Assembly: GCF_010731715.1 (NCBI RefSeq)
Contig: NZ_AP022587.1
Location: 4,836,001 to 4,900,000, forward strand
DNA: 64,000 bases
Source of the DNA: Mycobacterium stomatepiae
GTDB taxonomy: Bacteria; Actinomycetota; Actinomycetes; Mycobacteriales; Mycobacteriaceae
Direction of reading: 5' to 3'
Below the pieces are notes generated by a model, which saw nothing but the letters and a program-made list of their open reading frames with translations, ran no database searches and was not told the DNA's origin. Each line of letters starts with the position of its first letter. The stretch's first letter is position 1. This document shows, piece by piece, positions 52,735-62,412 of the stretch. Made by a program: the position numbers and the translations under genes.

Positions 52735-54690
52735 ATGGCACAGCAGGCGCAGGTCACCGAGGAACAAGCGAGAGCTCTCGCTGAAGAGTCCCGCGAAAGT
52801 GGTTGGGATAAACCGTCCTTCGCCAAGGAGTTGTTTCTCGGTCATTTCCCGTTGGAGCTGATACGCCCGCTCCCCAAACCGTCCGACGCCGACGAAGCGC
52901 GCACCCGCGAGTTTCTCGCGAAACTGCGGGAATTCCTGGACACCGTCGACGGCAGTGTCATCGAACGCGATGCGCAGATTCCCGACGAATACGTCAAGGG
53001 CTTAGCCGCACTGGGCTGTTTCGGCATGAAGATTCCGTCCGAATTCGGCGGGCTGAACATGTCGCAAGTCGCCTATAACCGGGCATTGATGATGATTTCG
53101 TCGGTTCACCCGAGCCTGGGCGCGCTGTTGTCGGCGCATCAATCGATCGGGGTCCCCGAGCCGCTGAAGCTTGCCGGCACCGACGAGCAGAAGCGAAAGT
53201 TCTTGCCGCGGTGTGCCGCCGGTGCGATATCGGCCTTTCTGCTCACCGAGCCGGACGTGGGCTCTGACCCCGCGCGGCTGGCCTGCACGGCGACACCGGT
53301 CGACGACGGGCAGGCCTACGAACTCGAGGGCGTGAAGTTGTGGACCACCAACGGCGTGGTCGCCGAACTGCTGGTGGTGATGGCCCGAGTGCCCAAGAGC
53401 GACGGGCACCGCGGCGGCATCAGCGCCTTCGTCGTCGAAGCGGATTCGCCCGGGATCACCGTGGAGCGGCGGAACAAGTTCATGGGACTGCGCGGCATCG
53501 AGAACGGTGTGACCCGGCTGCACGCCGTCCGGGTGCCCAGCGAGAACCTGGTCGGCCGGGAAGGCGACGGCCTGAAGATCGCGCTGACCACGCTCAACGC
53601 CGGGCGGTTGTCGATTCCCGCGAACGCGACGGGATCGTCGAAGTGGGCGCTGAAGATCGCCCGCGAATGGTCCGGTGAGCGGGTGCAATGGGGCAAGCCG
53701 TTGGCCAAACATGAAGCGGTGGCTCACAAGATCTCGTTCATCGCCGCCACCAACTACGCGCTGGATGCCGTGCTCGAACTGTCTGCCCAGATGGCCGACG
53801 AAGGGCGCAACGACATCCGCATCGAGGCGGCGCTGGCCAAGTTGTGGTCCAGCGAAATGGCTTGCGTCATCGCCGATGAGCTCGTACAGATCCGCGGTGG
53901 TCGTGGCTATGAAACCGCGGAGTCGCTGGCTGCGCGCGGAGAGCGCGCGGTACCTGCCGAACAGGCGGTGCGTGATCTGCGCATCAATCGCATCTTCGAA
54001 GGGTCCAGTGAGATCATGCGGCTGCTCATCGTCCGTGAAGCCGTCGATGCTCACTTGAGTGCCGCGGGTGACCTCGCGAAATCTGACACGGGGTTGCGGG
54101 AAAAGGCCGCCGCGGCGGTCGGTGCCAGCGGCTTCTATGCAAAGTGGTTGCCACAGCTTGTTTTTGGTGAGGGACAGCGCCCGCGTGCCTACAGCGAATT
54201 CGGTCCGCTGGCGTCACATCTGCGGTTCATCGAGCGCTCCACCCGCAAGCTGGCCCGCAACACCTTCTACGGGATGGCGCGCTGGCAGGCCAAGCTCGAG
54301 CAAAAACAGGGGTTCCTGGGGCGCATCGTCGACATCGGCGCCGAGCTGTTCGCGATGTCGGCGGCGTGCGTGCGCGCCGAAGGGCAGCGCGTCGCGGATC
54401 CGCAACTGGGACAACAGGCTTACGAGCTGGCCGAGGCATTCTGCCAGCAAGCGAGCTTGCGGGTCGAGGCTCTGTTCGACGCCCTGTGGGCCAACACCGA
54501 CAGCAGCGATGTGCAGCTCACCCACGAGGTGTTGCAAGGACGGTACCGCTGGCTGGAGGACGGGATCGTCGATCAGTCCGATGGCACCGGGCCGTGGATC
54601 GCGCACTGGGAAGCGGGCGAGACCACGGAGACCAACCTAGCTCGACGGTTCCTGACGGTGTCTGCGTCGACGGGCTCAAACGCCAAGTAG
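52735..54690 (+). CDS. fadE10: Acyl-CoA dehydrogenase
   Basis: 651 residues from ATG 52735 with GAGGAGG upstream. Acyl-CoA dehydrogenase domains: SAFLLTEPDVGSDPARLACT, KLWTTNGVVAELLVVMARV, VQIRGGRGYETAESLAARGE and INRIFEGSSEIMRLLIVREA. The long C-terminal helical extension (about 190 residues) is typical of the VLCAD-like FadE10 type. It oxidises acyl-CoA with FAD. Matches Rv0873. Confidence 0.94.
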   Translation: MAQQAQVTEEQARALAEESRESGWDKPSFAKELFLGHFPLELIRPLPKPSDADEARTREFLAKLREFLDTVDGSVIERDAQIPDEYVKGLAALGCFGMKIPSEFGGLNMSQVAYNRALMMISSVHPSLGALLSAHQSIGVPEPLKLAGTDEQKRKFLPRCAAGAISAFLLTEPDVGSDPARLACTATPVDDGQAYELEGVKLWTTNGVVAELLVVMARVPKSDGHRGGISAFVVEADSPGITVERRNKFMGLRGIENGVTRLHAVRVPSENLVGREGDGLKIALTTLNAGRLSIPANATGSSKWALKIAREWSGERVQWGKPLAKHEAVAHKISFIAATNYALDAVLELSAQMADEGRNDIRIEAALAKLWSSEMACVIADELVQIRGGRGYETAESLAARGERAVPAEQAVRDLRINRIFEGSSEIMRLLIVREAVDAHLSAAGDLAKSDTGLREKAAAAVGASGFYAKWLPQLVFGEGQRPRAYSEFGPLASHLRFIERSTRKLARNTFYGMARWQAKLEQKQGFLGRIVDIGAELFAMSAACVRAEGQRVADPQLGQQAYELAEAFCQQASLRVEALFDALWANTDSSDVQLTHEVLQGRYRWLEDGIVDQSDGTGPWIAHWEAGETTETNLARRFLTVSASTGSNAK

Positions 54691-54704
54691 CAGAATCATC
54701 TCCC

Positions 54705-55703
54705 ATGGCCACCTACGTTGCCGGTGCAGGGGAATTCACCCGCGACACCAACTACATCACCACCCGCATCACCGCCGACGGACGCGACGGCTATCCCGTC
54801 GAGCCGGGGCGGTATCGACTCGTCGTCGCACGCGCCTGTCCCTGGGCGAACCGCGCGATCATCGTCCGGCGGTTGTTGGGCCTGGAAGACGCCCTCTCCA
54901 TTGGATTTTGCGGTCCCACCCACGACCAGCGCAGCTGGACGTTCGACCTTGACCCTGGTGGTGTGGACCCAGTCCTGAAAATCCCGCGGCTGCAGGATGC
55001 CTATTTCAGACGCTTCCCCGACTATCCCAAGGGGATCACCGTTCCGGCGATCGTCGACGTCCCGACCGGCGGCGTCGTCACCAACGATTTCGCGCAGATG
55101 ACGCTGGACCTGTCCACCGAGTGGACCGCCTATCACCGCGACGGCGCGCCCGAGCTATACCCCGAGCGGCTGCGCGCCGAGATCGACGAAGTCAGCAGAC
55201 GGGTCTACACCGAGATCAACAACGGCGTGTACCGGTGCGGTTTCGCCGGCTCGCAAGACGCCTACGACGCCGCCTATGACCGGCTGTTCACCGCGCTGGA
55301 CTGGGTGAGCGATCGGCTGACCAACCAGCGATACTTGGTGGGCGACACCATCACCGAGGCCGATGTGCGACTGTTCACCACGCTGGCCCGCTTTGACCCG
55401 GTTTATCACGGGCACTTCAAATGCAACCGGAGCAAACTCTCCGAGATGCCGGTGTTGTGGGCCTACGCGCGTGACCTGTTCCAGACGCCGGGGTTCGGGG
55501 ACACCGTCGACTTCATGCAGATCAAGCAGCACTACTACATCGTGCACGCCGACATCAATCCGACCCGGATCGTGCCCAAGGGGCCGGACCTGACCAACTG
55601 GCTTAGCACACACGGACGGGAGGCGTTGGGCGGCAGGCCTTTCGGTGATGGAACACCGCCCGGGCCACCGGTCGACAGCGAGCGGGTGCCGGCACTTCCT
55701 TGA
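54705..55703 (+). CDS. Glutathionyl-hydroquinone reductase-like (xi/omega GST)
   Basis: 332 residues from ATG 54705. The xi-class motif ACPWANRAI contains the catalytic Cys45. Typical features follow: GPTHDQRSWTFDLDPGG, YPKGITVPAIVD, and C-terminal helical domain ADVRLFTTLARFDPVYHGHF. Such enzymes reduce thiol-hydroquinone conjugates. Mycobacteria lack glutathione and make mycothiol, so the natural thiol is uncertain. Confidence 0.9.
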   Translation: MATYVAGAGEFTRDTNYITTRITADGRDGYPVEPGRYRLVVARACPWANRAIIVRRLLGLEDALSIGFCGPTHDQRSWTFDLDPGGVDPVLKIPRLQDAYFRRFPDYPKGITVPAIVDVPTGGVVTNDFAQMTLDLSTEWTAYHRDGAPELYPERLRAEIDEVSRRVYTEINNGVYRCGFAGSQDAYDAAYDRLFTALDWVSDRLTNQRYLVGDTITEADVRLFTTLARFDPVYHGHFKCNRSKLSEMPVLWAYARDLFQTPGFGDTVDFMQIKQHYYIVHADINPTRIVPKGPDLTNWLSTHGREALGGRPFGDGTPPGPPVDSERVPALP

Positions 55704-55705
55704 GT

Positions 55706-55766
55706 GCCGAACGTCGACTTGTTGGGAGAAATAGCCCCCTTCGGGCCCAACAAGTCGACGTTCCGC
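55706..55766. repeat. 60-bp palindromic repeat, left copy
   Basis: Hairpin with 17-bp arms (AACGTCGACTTGTTGGG and its complement) around a loop containing GAAATAGCCCC. A near-identical copy in the same orientation lies at 56671-56731, the other side of the DUF559 gene. It starts just after the GST stop and could also act as a terminator. Confidence 0.85.
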
Positions 55767-55770
55767 TTAT

Positions 55771-56636
55771 TCAGAGCGGACAACCGGCGGCAAGCAGGGC
55801 GGCACGGGTACGAGCGACTACGACCTGGGGTCGGTATCGCAGCATCTCGGCACTTACCGGATGATCGTCCAGCCCCTGTCCTGAAGCTCTGCCAGTCGAT
55901 CGATGTCCCTAGCCCGCTGTGTGGGGTCGGTCCAGTGATGTGCGCCGTCGAATTCCACTCCGACGCACCATTCTTCCCAGCCCATGTCGATGCGCGCGAC
56001 AACCGCGCCCCACTCGTTGAGCACCTCGATCTGGGTATGCGGCCTAGGCAATCCGCCACCTAAAAGGGCCAGACGGGTCTTTGTCTCGCAGGGTGATTCC
56101 GCGCCACCGTCAGACATCAGCAAGGCCTGTCGCAGTTGGACTAATCCACGTGCACCCTGATGCCGGTCCGCTAATAGTCCGACGTCGGCCGACTTCAACT
56201 CGGTTGCGCGCATCAGCGCGTCCAGCCGAATTACCGCTGTAAATAAGCCTTTTCGCCTACCCAAGTCGAAAGCCGTCCGTGCTGGCGTCGTTAGGCTGAT
56301 CCCGTCTCGGACGCACGTTTGGTCCTCGTCGAGTGAGTCGCTATGCAAGACGATGCCGCGTGCTTTGTCCCGGCTGCGTCGGTTCAAATCGGCGGGCAGC
56401 CAATCGTCGATCCACGCCGTCCGGTGTACTGCCGCCGCGGACAGCCCAGCCAGTGCCGCGGAACGGTCCGACCAAAGCCACGCGGCGATCGCCCGTGTCA
56501 CGGGTGTCAGCCTCTTCCCGCGCGGGATGTACACGTTGCGGTGGACCGGTTCGAAGTCCGTCCGTAATCGATGCGGTGTGACGAGTCCGGCGGCCATTGC
56601 TTCAGTCCCTCTGAACGGCCACTCCAGGGCTTTCAT
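55771..56636 (-). pseudogene. AbiEi-antitoxin-like/DUF559 (endonuclease-fold) protein, frameshifted near its end
   Basis: From ATG 56636 the protein reads 260 residues to a stop at 55854. The next bases in another frame continue the family's usual end: SAEMLRYRPQVVVARTRAAL, then LAAGCPL and a stop at 55771. One missing G in the codons after GWTIIR explains it. The N-terminus is a winged-helix AbiEi-like part (GLVTPHRLRTDFEPVHRNVY). The C-terminus is the PD-(D/E)xK-like DUF559 domain (EVLNEWGAVVARIDMGW, GVEFDGAHHW). Only about 28 residues are lost, so activity might survive. Confidence 0.8.
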
Positions 56637-56670
56637 GCCGACACCATGCTCCGCCGCACCGACACCTTCG

Positions 56671-56731
56671 GCCCAACGTCGACTTGTTGGGGGAAATAGC
56701 CCCGTTACGGCCCAACGAGTCGACGTTCGGC
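56671..56731. repeat. 60-bp palindromic repeat, right copy
   Basis: Same hairpin as at 55706-55766 with few differences by eye (for example AACGAGTCGACGTT in the right arm). It lies between the DUF559 start and the DUF2771 gene. The pair brackets the DUF559 gene exactly. Confidence 0.85.
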
Positions 56732-56741
56732 GGTGAGAGGC

Positions 56742-57230
56742 TCAGTGGGTGAGCCGCACCGACCACTCCGCGTGCGGTGCTTCGCGCAGTTCGCCCGCGG
56801 GATCGATCACCAAAGTCAGTAGCTGCACGACGATTCCGGTCAGCCGGCCGCGCTGCGGGTCGATCGACGGGATAGTGACCGCAAGCCGCGTGTTGGGACG
56901 GTACATAGTGGCCGCGGTGTTGGCCGGGTCCTCGTATACCTGTAGCAGTCGCCACGGTGCCCGCGAAATCGCCTCGGGGACCGAGAGTTGCACCGGATAG
57001 TTGCCGGTGACCCGCAGCTCGCCCTGAGCTCCCGGTCGCTGGCAGTCGTCGAGGTTGAGCACATTGCAATACAGGTAGGGCCCCACCCGGATCGAGCGGC
57101 CGTGCGAATACGCACTAATCTCTGGTCGCTGCGGGCCGGAGTCGCGCAGCAGCCACCACGTGCCGACTCCGGCGCCCACGGCAAGCAGCGTGACCACGAC
57201 CGCAAGCGCAACGGCCACACCACGTTTCAC
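56742..57230 (-). CDS. DUF2771-like exported membrane-anchored protein (Rv0875c type)
   Basis: 162 residues from GTG 57230, overlapping the transporter stop (GTGA). An N-terminal helix (VAVALAVVVTLLAVGAGVGT) anchors an external domain with one cysteine pair (YLYCNVLNLDDCQ). Length equals Rv0875c. Function unknown, probably linked to the MFS protein. Confidence 0.82.
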   Translation of the reverse strand: MKRGVAVALAVVVTLLAVGAGVGTWWLLRDSGPQRPEISAYSHGRSIRVGPYLYCNVLNLDDCQRPGAQGELRVTGNYPVQLSVPEAISRAPWRLLQVYEDPANTAATMYRPNTRLAVTIPSIDPQRGRLTGIVVQLLTLVIDPAGELREAPHAEWSVRLTH

Positions 57231-58813
57231 TTCGGCACCGCCGCGGTCATGCCGCCTCGCGGCATGCCTTCCTGCTCGACCATCACCGGCCGGTTGCCGC
57301 CTAGGCCCGGGATCAACGAGTTGCCGCGGAAGCTGACGATGGTCTGCGCCAGACCCAGAATCAATATCGCACTGATGGCCGTGAAGCCTACCCACAGCTC
57401 GGTGTAGACCATCACACCCACCGCGCCGCCCAACACCCAAGCCAGCTGCAGCGTCGACTCCGAGCGCCCGAACGCCGACGCCCGGGATTCTTCGGGCAGG
57501 TCGTCTTGCAGCGATGCGTCCAGCGACGCCTTGCCGATCGCGGCGGCGGCGGAGGTGATCAGGGTGGCGATCGCGGCCGACACCAGAGTCCCGCCGATCG
57601 CCGCGGCCAACGCGACCGCGCACACCGCCACGGTGCAGCGCACCACCAGCACGGCGGGCCTGCCCAGTTTCAGCCGTGCGGTGGTGAAATTGCCGACGAA
57701 GTTACCGATCCCGGCCGCGGCGCCGATGACACCCAGCATCGCGAGCTGCTCCCACCCGCTGGCTTGGTGCGACTTCGCGACGAAGGCGGGATACAGAAAC
57801 AGGAAGCCGACCATCACCTTGATCGTGCAGTTACCCCACAGCGAAGTAATGATGTTGCGGCCCAACGGCTGTCGAAGGGCCCCGCTGACTTCCTTATGCC
57901 AGCTGCGGCGCAGCGGCTCGCTGTCCTGCCGATAGCTCAGGGTGGTAGGGACCTCGCCTGCCGTCACCTCGACCCAACGCGGTATCCGCATCGACAGCAT
58001 CGCGCCGGCGATCGTCACCGCGACCACGACGAACAACGCTCCGGGCAGCTTCAACAAGTTTGTCCCGGCGTACTCGACGCCGCCAGCGATCGCACCGCCG
58101 GCGATCGTGCCGCCGAGCAGACCGAACATGGTCAGCCGGGCGTTGACCCGCACCAGGTCGATGGTCGGCGGCATCACCCGAGGTGTCACCGCGCTGCGCA
58201 GCACGCTGAACGACTTCGAGAACACCATCATCCCGAGCGCGCACGGGTAGAGCACCCAGGACGGAAAGCTGCCGCTGGTGCCGTCGTAGTTCATGATCAG
58301 CAGCACTGCCAACGCGGTGCGCAGTCCGAAGGACAGGGCGAGCGCGACGCGGCGGCCATGCTGGAGTCGGTCCAGCGCTGGACCGATCAACGGTGCGACC
58401 ACCGCGAACGGTGCGATGGTAATCAGCAGATAAAGGGCAACTTTGGACTTGCTCTCCCCGCTGGCCGCGGCAAAGAACAACGTGTTCGCCAGCGCGACTG
58501 CCATCGCGGAGTCGGCCGCGGAGTTGGCCACCACCGGCCACGTCAGCGCCGTGAGGCCGGACTTGTCGGCACCGTCGGCGGTGGCCGCCCGCTGGACCAT
58601 CCAGTACATCCGGGAGCCCATCTCGCGGCTACGCATCGCGGCCGCGCGGGTGACGGTGATCCGTTCACCGGGAGTGGGGCGGCGCGGGGGTGGGGTGTCG
58701 CGGGGCGGTTCTTTCTGCCGTCCCAGCGGCGGCAGATAGCGGTTGGCGCTGGGCGGCGCGGGCGGGCGGCGCGTGCGCCGATGGTCCGCGTCGTCGGTCG
58801 GGTAATTGGCCAT
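57227..58813 (-). CDS. MFS-type transporter (Rv0876c type)
   Basis: 528 residues from ATG 58813; an upstream start at 58903 would add 30 residues and neither has a good ribosome-binding site. A long Pro/Arg-rich cytoplasmic N-terminus of about 75 residues precedes about twelve membrane helices. MFS loop residues appear at GPALDRLQHGRRVALALSFG. Substrate unknown. Confidence 0.87.
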   Translation of the reverse strand: MANYPTDDADHRRTRRPPAPPSANRYLPPLGRQKEPPRDTPPPRRPTPGERITVTRAAAMRSREMGSRMYWMVQRAATADGADKSGLTALTWPVVANSAADSAMAVALANTLFFAAASGESKSKVALYLLITIAPFAVVAPLIGPALDRLQHGRRVALALSFGLRTALAVLLIMNYDGTSGSFPSWVLYPCALGMMVFSKSFSVLRSAVTPRVMPPTIDLVRVNARLTMFGLLGGTIAGGAIAGGVEYAGTNLLKLPGALFVVVAVTIAGAMLSMRIPRWVEVTAGEVPTTLSYRQDSEPLRRSWHKEVSGALRQPLGRNIITSLWGNCTIKVMVGFLFLYPAFVAKSHQASGWEQLAMLGVIGAAAGIGNFVGNFTTARLKLGRPAVLVVRCTVAVCAVALAAAIGGTLVSAAIATLITSAAAAIGKASLDASLQDDLPEESRASAFGRSESTLQLAWVLGGAVGVMVYTELWVGFTAISAILILGLAQTIVSFRGNSLIPGLGGNRPVMVEQEGMPRGGMTAAVPK

Positions 58814-58968
58814 GCCCGGGTGCTGATTCGTCGATCCAGTGCGGGTCCGGCGGCCCGGGTTGGGGGCCACGCGGCCCGGATCATCACGCCGCCGTCCAGC
58901 CACGAATCAATTCTGTCTTATACCGAGGGGCAACCGGGCGTGGCTCGCCAACCTAGTATTGAGACGCG

Positions 58969-60006
58969 ATGCGTGGAGAAGAAAGCGTGAACGGACCCAC
59001 CGAGGAATCCGCCGTGGCAACCGTGGCCGAGTGGCCCGAAGGGTTGGCGGCGGTGCTTCGGGGTGCGGTCGACCAGGCCAGGGCGGCCGTCGAGGAGTTC
59101 AGCGGACCCGAGGCGGTCGGGGATTACCTCGGCGTCAGTTACGAAGACGCGACCGCAGCCACCCACCGATTCTTGGCTCACCTGCCCGGTTACAGCGGGT
59201 GGCAGTGGGCCGCCGTGGTAGCCGCTTACCCCGGCGCCGACCATGCCACGATCAGCGAGGTCGTGCTGGTCCCCGGGCCGACGTCGCTGCTCGCGCCCGA
59301 TTGGGTGCCGTGGGACCAGCGGGTGCGACAAGGGGACCTGAGCCCCGGTGATCTGCTGCCCCCGGCGGCCAACGACGAGCGGTTGGTTCCCGGGTTCACC
59401 TCGAGCGGCGACCCGCAGGTCGACGAGACAGCCGCCGAAGTCGGGCTGGGCCGGCGCTGGGTGATGGGCCTGTGGGGCCGCGCCGACGCGGCCGAGCGCT
59501 GGCACGCCGGGGAGTACGGACCCGATTCGGCGATGGCGCGATCCACCAAGCGGGTGTGCCGCGACTGCGGCTTCTTCCTGCCGCTGGCGGGTTCGTTGGG
59601 CGCGATGTTCGGGGTATGCGGCAACGAACTGTCCGCCGACGGACACGTCGTCGACAAGCAGTACGGCTGTGGCGCCCATTCCGACACACCGGCTCCGGCG
59701 GGCAGCGGTTCACCGGTGTACGAGCCCTACGACGACGGTGTCCTCGATGTCATGGCGGCGCCCGAGCCTCCGGCGTCGGATCCGCCGGCGGCGCCAGCCG
59801 AGGTGTCCGGACCGGACGAAGAATCGCCCGAGGCGTCGGCGGTTTCGACGGAGGAGCCCCCGGCGGTGCCCGACGTCCCGACCGAGACAGCCGAGGCCTC
59901 GCAGGCTGCAGAGCCTTCCGAAACACCTTCCGAAACCTCGCAGGCCTCGGCGGAGCCGGAAGCCGCTCCGGACGCACCGGAATCGGCGACGGACTCGCCC
60001 GACTAG
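58969..60006 (+). CDS. DUF3027 protein (Rv0877 type) with acidic repeat tail
   Basis: 345 residues from ATG 58969 (GTG 58987 is possible). DUF3027 domain with TGYSGWQWAAVVAAYPGA-type text and the cysteine cluster RVCRDCGFFLPL, FGVCGNE and YGCG, probably zinc-binding. The last 95 residues are Pro/Glu/Ala low-complexity (ETPSETSQASAEPEAAPDAP), likely disordered. Divergent from the MFS gene, and overlaps the next gene's end by 4 bp. Confidence 0.83.
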   Translation: MRGEESVNGPTEESAVATVAEWPEGLAAVLRGAVDQARAAVEEFSGPEAVGDYLGVSYEDATAATHRFLAHLPGYSGWQWAAVVAAYPGADHATISEVVLVPGPTSLLAPDWVPWDQRVRQGDLSPGDLLPPAANDERLVPGFTSSGDPQVDETAAEVGLGRRWVMGLWGRADAAERWHAGEYGPDSAMARSTKRVCRDCGFFLPLAGSLGAMFGVCGNELSADGHVVDKQYGCGAHSDTPAPAGSGSPVYEPYDDGVLDVMAAPEPPASDPPAAPAEVSGPDEESPEASAVSTEEPPAVPDVPTETAEASQAAEPSETPSETSQASAEPEAAPDAPESATDSPD

Positions 60007-60458
60007 CCTTTCTCGGCGGCGGCTTTGATCCTGGCCAGCGAGGCGTTCATCCCCTCGACCAATTCGCGTTCGAAGTTCGCGGTCCCACCGAACAACGCGT
60101 TGACCGACAAACTCGAATACGCGCTGACGCCGTTCTCGGCGTGTCTGCTCTCGACTACCCGGGTGCCTTTGCCGTTGGGCTCGAGTTCGTAGCTCCACAT
60201 CGTCCGGTTGGTGTCGACACGAAACGCCAGCTTCTGCTCCGGAATGACCTCGATGACGGTGGCAGTAGTCGGCCAAAGCACGTGGAAGCGCCGGTTGAGG
60301 TTCAGCGTGCGGGTGCCCGGTCGCAGCGGTCCGAACGCCTTCATCAAGCGGCACTGTGGACTCCACTGCGGCATGCGCCGGAAGTCGGAAATCAGCGCCC
60401 AGACTTTCCGGGGCGGTGCATCGATGTCGATTTGCGCCTGCAGTAGTGGGGCTACCAT
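60003..60458 (-). CDS. SRPBCC family protein
   Basis: 151 residues from ATG 60458, with GGGAGGA upstream. START-like fold: DIDAPPRKVWALISDFRRMP, PEQKLAFRVDTNRTMWSYEL, and C-terminal helix FERELVEGMNASLARIK. Probably binds a lipid-like ligand. Overlaps the convergent DUF3027 gene by 4 bp. Confidence 0.83.
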   Translation of the reverse strand: MVAPLLQAQIDIDAPPRKVWALISDFRRMPQWSPQCRLMKAFGPLRPGTRTLNLNRRFHVLWPTTATVIEVIPEQKLAFRVDTNRTMWSYELEPNGKGTRVVESRHAENGVSAYSSLSVNALFGGTANFERELVEGMNASLARIKAAAEKG

Positions 60459-60477
60459 TGCGTCCTCCCGGCCGAAG

Positions 60478-60753
60478 CTACTTGGGGTCGAGGAAGGGTT
60501 CCAGACCCGTCTGCGCGCCGCGCTCGCCACGGCGGGCACCGGCGAGTTGTAGCAAGAAGATCGACGTACCGACGACGCCCGTGCCCAACCCGGCCAGCGC
60601 GATCGGACGCCAACTCGCAAGGGCGGGAACAAGAAACGCCGCGACCACGGCGAGCAGCCAGCCCACGGCGCCAATTGCGATGAACGGCCACACCTGCAGC
60701 AGCACGGGTGGCAGCGGAGGGGGCTCGGGGCTGGGGCCAGGTTCGGCGCTCAT
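60478..60753 (-). CDS. DUF2530-like small membrane protein (Rv0879c type)
   Basis: 91 residues from ATG 60753. A proline-rich start is followed by two membrane helices (WPFIAIGAVGWLLAVVAAFL and AGLGTGVVGTSIFLLQLAG) and a charged tail (RRGERGAQTGLEPFLDPK). Family of unknown function. Confidence 0.82.
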   Translation of the reverse strand: MSAEPGPSPEPPPLPPVLLQVWPFIAIGAVGWLLAVVAAFLVPALASWRPIALAGLGTGVVGTSIFLLQLAGARRGERGAQTGLEPFLDPK

Positions 60754-60875
60754 CGCGATCAATTTAACCCGCGGTCGTCAACGCATGCCGCGTCGGTTGT
60801 CCCAGCGGGTGCGTCCTCGGCCACCCTTCGACGTTTCTAGGCCCGAATTCTTGCGTTCCGATGTAACCTCGCGCC

Positions 60876-61307
60876 ATGCCTGACAGCGATGCGCGGCTGG
60901 CGGCCGACCTGTCGTTGGCGGTCATGCGGCTGGCGCGACAACTGCGGTTTCGGAATCCGTCCGCTCCGGCGTCGCTTTCGCAGCTGTCGGCATTGACGAC
61001 CCTGGCCAATGAAGGCGCGATGACGCCCGGCGCCTTGGCGATTCGCGAACGCGTCCGGCCCCCGTCGATGACTCGGGTGATCGCGTCGCTCGCGGACGAA
61101 GGCTTCGTCGACCGCACTCCGCACCCCGTCGACGGCCGGCAGGTGCTGGTATCGGTCTCCGAATCCGGAGCCGAATTGGTCAAAGCGGCGCGCCGTGCCC
61201 GCCAGGAGTGGCTGGCCGAACAGCTCGCGACGATGGACAGCGATAAGCGCGCCACCCTTCGCGAGGCGGCCGACCTGATGTTGGCGCTGGTCGACGAAAG
61301 CCCGTGA
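60876..61307 (+). CDS. MarR family transcriptional regulator (Rv0880 type)
   Basis: 143 residues from ATG 60876. Winged helix: [40 protein letters not shown], wing [19 protein letters not shown]. Coupled by GTGA to the methyltransferase gene. Confidence 0.9.
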   Translation: MPDSDARLAADLSLAVMRLARQLRFRNPSAPASLSQLSALTTLANEGAMTPGALAIRERVRPPSMTRVIASLADEGFVDRTPHPVDGRQVLVSVSESGAELVKAARRARQEWLAEQLATMDSDKRATLREAADLMLALVDESP

Positions 61308-62128
61308 GCCCGCGCCTGGATGTCCAGGACGTCAACGATCCCGACGACCCGCGGCTCGATGATTTCCGCGACCTGAACAGCATCGACCGGCGCCCCGACC
61401 TGCCCACCGGCAAAGGACTGGTGATCGCCGAGGGTGTGCTGGTCGTGCAGCGGATGCTGGCGTCCCGGTTCACGCCGCACGCCCTGCTCGGCACCGAGCG
61501 CAGGCTCGACGAGCTCAAAGACGACCTGATCGGCGCCGGGGCCCCGTTCTACCGGACATCCGCCGACGTCATGGCGCAGGTGGTCGGCTTCCACCTCAAC
61601 CGTGGGGTGTTGGCCGCCGCGCGACGGGTGGCGGAGCCGAGCGTTGCCCAGCTGATCGAGGGCGCGCGAACGATCGCCGTACTCGAAGGTGTCAACGACC
61701 ACGAGAACCTGGGCTCCATCTTCCGCAACGCGGCGGGCCTGGGCGTGGACGCGGTGGTGTTCGGCAGCGGCTGCGCCGACCCGCTCTACCGTCGGGCCGT
61801 TCGGGTCTCGATGGGGCATGCGCTGCTGGTGCCCTACGCCCGCTCTCCGAACTGGCCCGCCGATCTCGGGATGCTGAAAGAAAGCGGATTCCGGCTGCTG
61901 GCTATGACCCCGGACGGCGAGGCGTGCGCACTGGCCGACGCGATGGCCGCCGCGCGCGATGATCGGATCGCGGTGCTGGTCGGCGCCGAAGGCCCGGGCC
62001 TGACCCCCGCCACCCTGAGGATGAGCGACGTGCGAGTGCGCATCCCGATGTCGCGCGGCACCGACTCGCTCAACGTCGCGACCGCTGCGGCGTTGGCGTT
62101 CTACGAGCGGGTTAGGCTCGGCGGGTGA
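61304..62128 (+). CDS. TrmH/SpoU-family RNA methyltransferase (Rv0881 type)
   Basis: 274 residues from GTG 61304. SpoU signatures: the N-terminal substrate-binding part ([20 protein letters not shown]) and the knotted catalytic domain [32 protein letters not shown] and [20 protein letters not shown]. 2'-O-methylates rRNA or tRNA using SAM. Overlaps both neighbours. Confidence 0.9.
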   Translation: MSPRLDVQDVNDPDDPRLDDFRDLNSIDRRPDLPTGKGLVIAEGVLVVQRMLASRFTPHALLGTERRLDELKDDLIGAGAPFYRTSADVMAQVVGFHLNRGVLAAARRVAEPSVAQLIEGARTIAVLEGVNDHENLGSIFRNAAGLGVDAVVFGSGCADPLYRRAVRVSMGHALLVPYARSPNWPADLGMLKESGFRLLAMTPDGEACALADAMAAARDDRIAVLVGAEGPGLTPATLRMSDVRVRIPMSRGTDSLNVATAAALAFYERVRLGG

Positions 62129-62412
62129 GCGACAAACTCGGCCAGCACACCCAGTCTGTGCCCTGGGCAACGGGTTTGACGGTCGCGGGGTTTGTCGCCG
62201 CGGTCACCGGCGCCGCGATCGTGGTGCTCAGTCTCGGTCTGGTCCGGGTGCATCCACTGTTGGCCGTCGGGCTCAATGTGGTGGCCGCGGGCGGACTGGC
62301 GCCGACGCTGTGGGGGTGGCGGCGCACTCCAGTGCTGCGCTGGTTTGTGCTGGGCGCGGGAGTGGGCGTGACGATCGCGTGGCTGGCGCTGCTCGCGATG
62401 ACGTTGTCGTAG
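62125..62412 (+). CDS. Small membrane protein, DUF2537-like (Rv0882 type)
   Basis: 95 residues from GTG 62125 (GTGA overlap). Three hydrophobic segments, including GFVAAVTGAAIVVLSLGLV and a final VGVTIAWLALLAMTL. Conserved position after the methyltransferase gene. Function unknown. Confidence 0.78.
   Translation: MSDKLGQHTQSVPWATGLTVAGFVAAVTGAAIVVLSLGLVRVHPLLAVGLNVVAAGGLAPTLWGWRRTPVLRWFVLGAGVGVTIAWLALLAMTLS

Noticed and set aside
57506..58990. A 494-residue plus-strand frame opposite the MFS gene
   Set aside because: Arg/Gln/His-rich with no hydrophobic pattern, whereas the minus strand encodes twelve membrane helices.
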